Positions 1-13,000 of a stretch of 64,000 nt of DNA are shown one piece after another. Below the pieces are notes generated by a model. It did no database searches. It worked only from the letters and a program-made list of their open reading frames with translations, and was not told the origin of the DNA. The position numbers and the translations under genes were made by a program. How positions within the stretch are numbered: position 1 is the stretch's first letter; every line of letters starts with the position of its first letter. Source of the DNA: Oryzias latipes (lineage: Eukaryota; Chordata; Actinopteri; Beloniformes; Adrianichthyidae); the NCBI RefSeq assembly GCF_002234675.1, contig NC_019867.2:28261166-28325165 (forward strand), given 5' to 3'.

Positions 1-1046
<1,046 letters not shown>

Positions 1047-4000
1047 ATGTCTCGTTTGTGGTTTCATGCGGCGGGCGTCCTCTGGTTTGTCTCGGGGAGC
1101 CTGGGCGGCGCGTCCCGGCTGTACACGGAGGATGACCCGCTGGTGATCCTGGGCAGCAGCAGCCTGAAGCCCACCATCAGTAACTCGTCCTCGGCCTGGC
1201 TGGTTCAGTTCTACTCCTCTTGGTGCGGACACTGTATCCATTACTCCAGCACATGGAAGGTGCTGGCCCAGGACGTGAAAGGTACCGCTGCAGACTCGCA
1301 TATGTTCTTGTCCGGCATGGTGCGTTCAGAGTCCGAGTCTCCACTCAAAAGCTTATTGCGGTTAAACAGTGAAACTGTGATCATTCTTGGAGTTTTTGTT
1401 GTACTGGCTGATTTTGTTGGGTGGCTGCGGCCATTCGGCTGAAACAAAAGTGAAAATGTAATCATTCGTTATTTGTTTTAGTAGACAACAAATGAATCAA
1501 TGTAGCTTAGTTGTTTCGCTTCAGTGTAGACGAAGAGCTTTAAAAATCGCGTTTTTGTCTACGGAGTTCTGACTGGTTCAGATTAGTGGTTCTAATTAGC
1601 TAATAGAGGCGGAAAATAGACCTTATTACAAACATTTCACCCCAGTAAGAGTTTAATATACCAGCTACGTAATGACGGGAACCAACATGAATGATGGAGT
1701 TGGTTAATTAAACTAGTTTCTTTATTTTTAGGTGTAAAAAAGGAATCGTGTTGTTAGCAGCACAAGTTAGCTTAGCATAACAGCTCAGCTAACAGGTGGT
1801 TCGTTTCAGGACCCAAACAGGTGGATTCAGAGTTTTTAACTGAACAGTCACTATCAGACTGGAGCCGGTAAACACAACCGGGTCAGAACTGTTACTCTCA
1901 TGGCGTCTGACAGGTTCAACCAGGAGATAACAGGAACAGGATCACGTGACATCGAAGTTTCAGTTTTAAATCAAAGGTTAACGCGCCTGACTTCACAGAA
2001 AAACTACTCCAACAGCATTTTGGAGCAAAATATGTCAGATCAAAGAAATTAGAGAAAACTCCGATTTAAGTTTAAAAAGATATCAACTCAAACAAAAATG
2101 ATTCTTCAAAAGCACCATAAATAATGAATGGTGCCAAGTTTTGATTTCTAAATCTGATTCAATAAATAATAGTAGTCGAGATTCTTTGCTGGTGAGTTTA
2201 AAAAATGATATAATTATATAATAAATGTGCAGTGTTTTAATCAAAAATAAAAACCAAGACTAGTAAGCTAGTGAGGCAGACTGTAAACAGAGAGCTCTCA
2301 GCAAAGGGATGGCGGCATTATCAGCGCCAAGAAACTCAGGTGAATTTTTAATGAACTACTGCTCTGCAGAAACTATGTTCTAGAAAATAACACTATTTTT
2401 TTTATTACATTTTGGCTAAAAATGGCATGATCCTACTTAGGGCTGCACGAAATGAGGAAAACCCGCGATATAAGTGGTTAATATTACGATGACGATACAA
2501 CTTGCGGTACATGAACAGATAGCAAAACAACCAAAAACATAAATTCCATCTCACTGAAACAGTTTAAAAATTATACTCCAAATGCCCCAAGTCCATAAAA
2601 GAGCTTCATCTGATTGGTCAACAACGTGAATGTGTGCATCTGATTGGTCAAATGCATGAATGGATTTATTTGATTTGTTAAATACTTCAAGCTGCCATAA
2701 GATTGTTTCAGCACATTTAAGGAAACCATTTATTGCAATTTTTTGCCGTCTTTGCAGTATGCATAATTGCACAGCTTGATATCGCGACAACGATAAATTT
2801 GATATATATGGTGCAGGCCTAACCCTATTAAAAAAAAAAGTAATGGAAACGCTTTTAAAAAACACTTAAAAGATGACCACGCTCAGACTTTTATGTGTCA
2901 CCATGTGAAATTATTAATAATTTTGCTTTTTTTTTTTAGCCCTCTGGTTTGTGAACATGAATATCTTGGTGTTTTTTCCTGCTTGACTGTAGCAGATATT
3001 TCATCAATATTTCATGATATCTTCTAACAGTTGAAACACAGTAAACAACATACAGGAAGAACTTTTAGAGTCTGGGGCTCATCTTTTTTTTTTTTTTTTA
3101 TTATTTTGATTTCGTATTGAAATAAAATGTCACAAAATATGTTTTATTAGTTTTCTTTGCATTTATAAACAAAAACTTAAACAGTTGTCTTTTTTTACGT
3201 TTTTATTTAGGATTTAAAATCAAATAAAAAATCAAATTATACACTGATCCACACATCTGAGGACAGGTTTAAAATCTGCCTTTTTTTATTTGCTGGTAGG
3301 TTTGGTCTATAGCTATTTTGGGATTCCACTGTGTAGCATGTTACATGTGTTGAACATTTACACTGTATTTGTAATTACTCTTTAGTCATTTATACCTCAT
3401 GCCGTGAAGTGGACGTCTCATCTGAGGCTTTTACTCAGGGATCTTCCGTCACGCTGAACAAATTCACTGCTTTTATTTGTTTTGCTGCCTGGAAACAGAA
3501 CCGGGCTGCAACAGCTGCTCACCTGCGGTTGAAATCACCTGGAAGTCAGCTTTCCCCCCTTCCAAACAAAGCAGATTATCCCGGGAAACAGACTTGCCGT
3601 ACCTTGAGAAGCTTTGTCATAATAGCGCCATTTAATTCCCTGAAATGTGATCAAATAAATTCACAAGATTGGGCAGCTGTTAGTCAGCCTATCCCATGAT
3701 TCCAGTTTGCTGCATGGAGCTTCAATGTGTCTGATTGATCCACAATTTTCACATTATTATAATACTTTTACTATATTTAAAAAAAGAAAAAAAAAAAGAA
3801 ATGGTGAACCATGCAGTACATGGAGTGGCCACCAGAGGCAGCAACGCACACTCCTGAAAAAAATGCACTACAACCTAATTCTTATGATAGCTAAGCAATC
3901 CTGTACTGGAAGATATACATTATTATCATTTAAACTGTGTCACTATAAAAGGTTAAAAACTAGAGAGCTCTTGGCTGTTTTGTAGTCCTAAAACCACCTC

Positions 4001-7000
4001 ATGTCTTTGTTTGTGGATGGTTGCGTGAGAACGGGCTCAAACACATCCACCTGTTTGCGTCTCACAAACATCACGTCCACAGCAAGCCTGGAATTCATTC
4101 AAAGCAAAGGCGTCCTTGAGATTCCCTGAAACTTTGTGTCAATACATGGAAATAAGAGCCTTTCCTGCAAAATTATTATTATATTATTATTAGTCATTTA
4201 TTAAATAATAGACACAACAGAATACATTTGAATGTTTTTAATACAGATTCTGCTAAATCAAAGCCACATTTGCAAAAGAACAGCCCAGCCATGCATGTAT
4301 GTAACAACTAAGCCTGCTATTAAAAAAAAAAAAAACTATTCATGATCCTTTCTAAAAGCCTTTTCATCTCTCACGACAAAATATAAATGTTTTTGATCAA
4401 CAGACAGCTCCATGTTTTAAAAAGCAATAAGTGGAGAAAAACGCAGGATAAGCAGAACTGTCCTGAAGGAGCCTCATGTTCTGATGAGGGTTGTGTATCT
4501 TTTTCTCTGACTTTAATTTATCCATCCTGATGCGTCTCCCATGAATCGATGTGTACAAGAGTTAACCAGCTTTGTGGGGATACGATGCGTCCTTTTGCCT
4601 AAATGATTTAATTTAAAATCCATTTGGCTTTTAAAACTTACAACAGAGTTTTAGGGAAACCCCCAAAAAAACCCATAAAATTACGAGATTTAAAGTTGTA
4701 AATTTACAAGAAAAAACATGCAAACTTGCTAGTAAAAATACGTAATTTTATTAGATATTCCTTGTTTTTGAAACTTATCTGGCAATATTTTTTTTTATAA
4801 ATAAATAAAGCTTCACAAAATGCTCCGCATCTTTCATCTTCAAGCAGACAACTTTGGTGTTTTTTTCTTGTGACATTTTTTCTCATAAGTTTACAAGATT
4901 TAAAGTCTTAAATTTATGACTTTAAAGTTGTAAATAAAAAAAATCTTTGTAAACTGGCCCTAAAACTCTGTTGTACAAACTATAAATGAAAAATGTCTTT
5001 TTGTTGTTTTCTTACTTACTTTAAGCAAGTAAACCAACATTTTTTTTTGCAAAACAGCCTCAAACATAAAAACGTGACATTTTAGGTTTTTTAGACCAGG
5101 GGTCCCCAACTCCCGGGCTGCGAACCGGCACCGGTCCGTAGGACAGTTGGTACCGGGCTGCAGAAAGAAAGAAAAAACTTAAATTTTTTCCGTTTTCTTT
5201 ATAATCTGATTTTGAAGGAAGTTTTATTTTGGAAAACTACTGGATTCTCTCCACCACATCCAACTCATTGTTGAGGCATGTTAAATCGTTCAGTCACGTG
5301 TTGAAAATCCACCTAAAGCTCACCAGCATGCAGCCTCAAGCTTTTCACAAAGAAAACAAGGATTTTTATTTCAACTTCCATCTCAGGCTGAGGATCAGGG
5401 GCTTGAGGGATTTCTCAGGGAATTCTGGGTAGAGTAGAGGTTTGGTGTTAAACAAAGACGGACCTGCAGTCCTTAAGGTCCATCTGCTCCCTTTCTGGGC
5501 CTCTGGGGAATCATCTAGCAGAGACCAGCTGCCACATTAACACGCACTCACACGCTCCATCTGCTGCAGAGGTCAGAGGTTGCTGGTCGGACAAAGACCT
5601 CCTCCTCCTGAACCCAGAGAGACGGCTGGAATCAAAGAAAATCAGCGGCGTTCACAAATTCTTCTGGGAAAGTTTGGACGTTTATCGGAATGAATGACTT
5701 AAACGTTCTGTCTTCCAGTCTCCCTAGACTCACAAAGGTTCTGGTTCAGAAAACCTGTCTCTTCTCAAAGGATGGGACGTTTTTTCAGTTTAACGTAAAA
5801 CTTTCTGATGTTTTCACGTTTTCTGCTGTAAAGACCCACCCCAATAAAAGTTGTTTTTGGTGTTTCTATTCTAACATGTTCTTGTGGCATTTTTCTGATG
5901 GTGGAGGACATGGATAAAGAAAAATTAAGATTGCATTTCTGAGTATTTCTTCAATAAAATCCTTGTAATCCAGGAGCAGACAAAACAAAAGCCATAGAAA
6001 GTGACATAGAAAATACGCTGGGCGGGCCACAAGCTCCCTGCTCTGCTCCATTCTGATGCATCCACTTGTGGACGAATAGATCCATGAACGTCTTTGTTTT
6101 CCTCGTGTGAGCTGTCTAAACTGTACGGCCTGATGGCTCCAATGTTGCTCCTGTTGCTCCTTGTTGCTTCTGAAATATTGGCTTGGGATTTTGAGGTGCT
6201 GTAAGCTAGTGTTAGAGCATGTTAACAGAGAACTCTCAGCAAAGGGGAGGGGAAGCGGTGGTGTGACATGACTTTAAATGTAGGTTGTGTTCTCAGACGA
6301 GCTTTCATTTCTGTGAAACGGATAAGTTTTTCTGTGAAACGTTGTTCTTGTTTGAGCTCCTTCCTGTTTGTCCCCTCTCTTCAATCTCTCCTCATACCTG
6401 CACCAGATCAGTGAGAACTTCTCCAGGTGTTGGTGAGAGTTGGGTCCAGTTGTTTTTGTGACTCTAGATGGTTTTTTTTACTGCAATCACCCTGGAGAAG
6501 TCTGACTATGTCTGTCTGTCAGACTGGCAGGACGCCATCGGTGTTGCCGTGTTGGACTGCGCTCAGGAGGAAAACTTTGACGTCTGCAGAGACTACAACA
6601 TCCAGTTCTACCCGACCTTCAAAGTGAGTGTGAGGCCAGCAGCACGTCTGCTAAATTCCCACGCTGTTCCTCTGCAGGAGCAGGTATGGAAATAACCAGC
6701 TGCTGTTTTTCTTCCACAGTACTTTCGGGCTCACAGTTCTCCCGGAGAAAAAGGGACGGCATACAGAGGTCAGACATCCATTCAGCTTTTTGCTCTTTAA
6801 TCATAAACACAGTGCCATAAAAAAAAGTATTTGTTGTTTTTTTGTTGCATATGAATCACTCACAAAGGTCTCAAATCTTCAAACCAGTTTTAATATCTCT
6901 CAGAGACAACCTAAGGAAATACAAAATGCAATTTATAAATGGTTAATTTATTTTCCAAGAGGCAAAACATTACATTCCTATCCTGCTCTGTGTGAAGAAG

Positions 7001-10000
7001 TAGTTGCCCACCCCTAAATCACAAAATAAGGTTTATTTCACAAGCCAACCTAAATACCACCATACTTGTTCAATCAAGAAATCCCTCAAACAGAATCAGA
7101 CTGAGAAAGGGAAGTAGGCTTCACGATCTCAAGAACCTTCGCATCACGATCCAAAGACATTCCAGAAGACAAAATGAGAAAAAAGCAACTGAGATCCATC
7201 AGTCTGTGTTGTGTATTGGTGCAAAGCCAATATGAAAAGCTGCTTTTCTCCGCATCAGAATCCGCTCCTTCACGTTCATCGCGTAAATGGTCGAAGTGTT
7301 GTCAAAGAGCCTCATCAGTCACTTCTCTGGTGTTAAAGGGATAAAGAGATGGCTCCAAAAATGACTAGTGGTTTTCCCATGGTGCACTGCATAGATAGGA
7401 AGTCACCAAGCAGAGTTTCTGGTCTCCACGCCAGTAGCCTTGATGTTGTCAACAGTGCTGCTTGCTAACTCAAAAGACTTGATTTACACAGATCCATAAC
7501 AAAGTTATCTGCAGACGTAGATAGATGCAGTTTGTTTAGCTTTTGAGGGAGATCGACTAAGAATGACGGTGGAAGGTAAAGCTGACCCAGTCAGCAGTAG
7601 GGATAAGTCTATATGTTCTCTGGTTTATATCAAATCAACACAATGGAGAGTAGACGATGAATGCAAATGAAACAGGAGCAAACAAAGGCCAATGCTGGGC
7701 GTCCGTGACCGCCTCCAGACAGGGATAAGGTGCAGTAAAGGCTCCCAATGCTGGCAGTGCCAGGACACAGGAAGCAGGGCCTAGTGAGGAAGATGAACGC
7801 TGTCCTGGAACAGAGGAGCCGACATGAACTCCTCTACAAACTCAAACATTCAGTCTCTGGATCTATTTCAAGAGTATCTGTCTTTAAGAGTCTCCACATA
7901 AGCGAGAAACCTCTCTTAGTTCCGTGTCTTCCTCAAAACAATGACTGCGGCCATGTTGGCTATGAAACGGACTTTAAAATAACAGACTTTTAGCTTAATC
8001 CTTTAACACTGGAGATGTTGCTGGCAACGGCAAAATAACACGCGCTCTTGAATTAACGTAACTTTCTGACAGTTTACGCAACGAAGAAATCTCAACGGAT
8101 ACCGATACGGAGAAAAGCTCATTTTTTCAGAGTTCACTGATTTACGCTGATTGAGTAAGCTCTACACTACTGCAGGATGGTGCATATTGGCCGTGGTGTA
8201 GCAGTACGGCGGTCAACCTCTGATCGGAAGATTGCTGGTTCAATTTCAGCTTCATGTGTCGAAAAGCGTCCTTGGGCAAGACACTGAACCCCGCCTTGCC
8301 TCTGGTGGAAGGTTGGCGCCAGTGTTTGGCAGCGGAGCCGCCATCAGTGTGTGAATTTGTGTGTAAATGCGTTTGTGCTTTGGGCCTTCGAGGAAGGTAT
8401 AAAGTGCTATACAAGTATACACTATTTACCATATCAGCGCAAGGTTGCTTTTCTCCGCTTCAAATTATACTGGATTTACGATAAATCCATAATTGGTTGA
8501 AGTCCATAATCGTCAACACTGCAGCTAACTCTCTGGTGTAAAATAGTTAAAATAAAAGAAATGTTCTGATTTCAGTAACATCAGGAGAAACAGAGTTTTT
8601 GTGTTTGTTCAGGTGCAGACAGGGAGGTCCAGTCCATGCGTCGGCTGATGGTGAACATCCTGCAGAACCACACCAGACAGGAGTGGCCCCAACGCTGCCC
8701 TTCACTAGAGCCGTACAGGTACCAGCACCAGAACCAGACGTCCCCCTCAGGACTCGACTCTGTACTTAAACTTTGCGGATGTTTGCCTGCAGCTCTGCTG
8801 AACTCCTCCCCCTCCTCGGTCAAAAGTCAGACCACTACACCGCCGTATTCGTGGAGGAGCCGGATTCGTACGTCGGACGGGAGGTGAGACTATAAACGTG
8901 ACCCAAATGTAGAACAGGATCCAAACTGGATTTTTTAAAGCTCCAAAACATTAAATAGTTCATGCTGTGACTCCAAAGGTAGCATGAGCAACACCCATGT
9001 TCTCTCTAAGATATGGAAACGGGTTTGTGTGTGTGTATTCCTATTTTAGTACCTCATCCGGACCATCCGTGTTCTCATCACAGACACTTGGGAGTTCTGT
9101 GTGTAACAGTTAAAACATTAAGATTAAACAAGGAGCCCGGACAAGAATCGACAAAAATACAACGCTTGTTAAGCAATTAGAACAGAGTTACAATGGTTAA
9201 AGTTAAGGTTTTAATCATAAACCTCCTGAAACCTCTGTGCTTATTGTGTGTCAGGTGATCCTGGACCTGCTGCTTTACTCAGGTGTGCAAGTAAAAAGAG
9301 CTCTGAGCTCTGATCTCCCCCTACTGGACGCTTTGAAGGTCACATCTTTCCCCTCCGTCTACCTGCTGCACCCCAACGGGACGCATGCACACCTGCACAG
9401 GTGAGTCCCAGCAGGTCAGAGGAACTATCAGACCTGCAGACACACAGCAGAGCATTATTATTTAACCTGTCTTCCTTAGGTTGTTGTAACTGTTTCTTCC
9501 AAATAGACATTTAACAGAACAGATGTTGACGCCAGTAAAACAGTTTGGTAGCTGCAGTGTTTTTCTGTCTGTTTCTTCTGGGCTTCACATCGGGATAAAT
9601 AGAGACGGACTTGTCTGCATAACAAACCCTACCTGGAAAACTCATCTGGCTCCACCCACTTTTGTTGTCAGACGCTGTGCCCGTCAAGCTCCACTGACTA
9701 ATGTCCTTTGGTCTCTTCCTTCTGAAGCGAGAAGAAGCTCCGCTTCTTCTTCTCTTCCCTCCTGAGGACGCTGCCTGGAGTTCAGCGCCGCAGCAGTTCA
9801 GCAGTTGCCCATGTGGGGGCGCCGTCGGGCAAACAGGACTCCGAACCCTGGAGGGATTTTAACAGGTCAGAGTCTGGACTTTCGTTTGGTTTATTTTCGA
9901 AGCACAGCGTCTCCGTGTCCTACACACTGAGTGAAGGAAACATCAAACCACAAACACAGAAACTGAATTCACTGCTGCTTCATTAAACAGATACTACAAA

Positions 10001-13000
10001 AGTTAATTAAATCCACTCCTAATGATTCCAGATTATTAGAATCTACTGTAAATTATGTGATCTATAGTTAAAAACAGTGAGCGAACCGATTTAGTGGAAG
10101 AATTGAATCTGTAGTTTGCCGTGCTGAGCCCATAAATAGATGCATGTGGAGAGTCAGTGTTTGTGTGTCTGCAGGTTCCAGGTGTACACAGCTGATCTGG
10201 AGTCAGCGCTTCACTACCTGCTGAGGGTGGAACTCGCCTCTCACAGCATGTTGGAGGGAGAGAAGCTAAAAGTCTTCAAGGACTTGGTCACTTTGGTTTC
10301 CAAGGTAGCTAAGCATGAATTCATGTTTTGACTGGCGAAGGCCCTCACGTGCATGTCTGCAGGATTCAGTCGATTAAAGGCTGAGCAGTTGCATTAGATT
10401 GTGTGAGGATCAAGTCAGGGTCAATTTAGTGGATGAAAAACCAGTACCTAAATAAAGAAGAAACTTAAAATCAGTTTTAAACTTAAGGGTACAAACTGTA
10501 AACTTGAGGGAAATGTTCAAAAATGTGAAACATAAACATTTGTAAACAGTATATTTTTAACCGGAAAGAAATATTGAAAAATTGATAAAATAAAATGTTT
10601 AATATGAAACTTAAATTGAAAAAAACTAAATAACCTAAGTTTATTATTTGTAACAGCTGCTGTCTTGTGGTTTCAACTATTGCTTCTTGACGTTTAGTTC
10701 TCAATATACAGTTTAAATTTGACCTTAAACCCTTTGGCTCCCGGATGAGGGGGGTCATGGTGATGTCATTTCTGCCGCCACCATAACTTATATCGCCCGA
10801 TGTCAATCATGTCCTGGTAGCCAACAGGTTCAAATCTCTGCCCTCGCTTAAATTTCTCCAAAAGCAAAAATTCTGAATTGAAACTATAAATTGAGATTTG
10901 ATTTTGATTTGTTTTTATTTATTTAAGTGTCACGCACTAATGTGCCCAGCCCACACGGGCTTATATGACGCTGAAAGACAAGATACAGAAAACGTATAGA
11001 AACATGTCCATCACAAAAATACAATAACCCCCCCTAGTCAGAGTCTAACAGAGTACAAAGTGTCCATTCTTTTTGCCCATGCCTTTGACACAAAATTTGC
11101 CAAACAAAAAATTTCATTTTCAAAAACCCAACATAAAGTTTTATCTTCAGATAACCAAAACATATCAGGACATTTCTTTTCTATGACCTCATACAAGCAA
11201 AGTCTCTGTTTTTCGGACAATGAACTGAAAATGAGAGTGAGAGACACGAAATAGCAAAAGCTGAAAAAATGTCTTTTTTTTATTTAGCAAACAGTTTTAG
11301 GTTTATAGTTTTGTTCAAATTTACAAATGTATTTTTCAATAATTTTACCAAATTTTAATTAATTTTTCCCTAATTTCCAAATTTATCTTTCTAATGTTCA
11401 ATGTTTCCTTTAAGTTTACAATTTTTAATTTGAAACCTGTTGTCATATTTTTTTTTAATTTTCAATTTGTTTTTTATTTTAATTTACTTTAAGTTGATCC
11501 TAATTTGACCCATAACATGACCCCTGTTGAAAAAAACTTGCTCATAGTTTCCTACTTGTGCTGTTGTTGACCTGATCTTCAGCCTCTTTTATGCTCAGAG
11601 CTCCCTCTGGTGGCAGAGGGCTGCATTACATCACGTGAATCAATAGATGAGAATCTCCATTAAAAAAAAAAAAAAGAACACAAATTTGTTTTTGTTTGTT
11701 ACTAAGGAAAACTTGTTCTGTAGTCAAGATGAGATGGGGTTCTGGAAACTTCTGCTATCAGTGGTATCCTTGAACATGATGAAGTTTACAGAATATTATG
11801 TGCAACTTAAAAAAAAACTCCCACAATTTAAGACACAATTAACTGTGAGGAAGGGATGTGTTAGAAAGCAGCACATTTTTATGGATCTACAATATTGCAC
11901 CAACATGTGATGAAGTTACACAGACTGAATTCTGGGATTTTGGGGCGGGGGGGATGTTCAAAGGAGGGGTGTCTTGGGTTTGGGCTGCAGAACCTTTTTT
12001 CTTTGTTATCAGAGTTATTTGTGTCTCCTTCGGTAATAATCAGGTTTGTTTTTATACTTGGACAACAACTTAAAATCTAAAAGCTCTAGAGGTTTCAATC
12101 TTTCTTTATTTGTCTTTCTGGAAGTTAAACGTGCAGTTTAGTTTCCATGGTAACCCTGTAGTTCAGCTGCAAGTTGCTAGAATGGAGAAAAACCTTTATT
12201 GACACAGAATTGTTGCGGTGAACCACAGAAATGTTCCTCTTTGCTTCTGAAAATGAAAAAACTGAAGCGGGTTTCTGCCTGTGCAGCTGTACCCAGGTGG
12301 AGGCTCAGTGGTGAAGCTGATGGAGACGCTTTCTGATTGGCTGCTCAGTCTGCCATTACAGCGAATCCCCTACCAGGCCGTTCTGGACCTGGTGAACAAC
12401 AAGATGAGGGTGAGACGCACAAACGGGTTTACACTCAGATACAGGGAGCAGCAGCCCACCTCCTGTCTCCTACGCAGATTGCGGGCGTGTTTTTGGGGGA
12501 GGAGCTACGCTGGGTTGGCTGCCAGGGCAGCAGGCCGGGTCTCAGAGGTTACCCGTGTTCCCTCTGGACTCTGTTTCACGTTCTGACCGTGCAGCACGAC
12601 GCCATGCCCAACGCGCTGGACAACACAGGTACGCACAGTCCCAGAAAATCCTAGACCTTCAGAATACAGCAGAGATTTCTCTGTTTTTTGGGAATACAGC
12701 AATAAATTCCTCGTGCCTCCTAATGTCCAATCAAAGGGCATAACGGGTAAAAGAGTCAGAGGTCAGTAGTTTGCAGGTCTACAGGTTCTGTGGTCTATTT
12801 GACTTCTTCTCTTCTAACTTCTACTGTGAGGATTCTCTTTTGAGTTTCTGCTTTTTGTTGCAAATCAAGTGTGTTAAGTAATCTGATTACTGGCCCGTGC
12901 GGGCTTTGAATGTAATTCTGTATAGAGGCCGGTGACTTACAAACGTTTGCATCTATGATCGCCCCTTACTGTTATGCTACAGCAATGTTTCCCAACCCTA

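Noticed and set aside
7995..8560. Repeated blocks around 7.2-8.6 kb considered as a CRISPR-like or satellite array
   Set aside because: The repeats are unequal, inverted, and explained by MITE and SINE copies; there is no regular repeat-spacer pattern, and the genome is a vertebrate.
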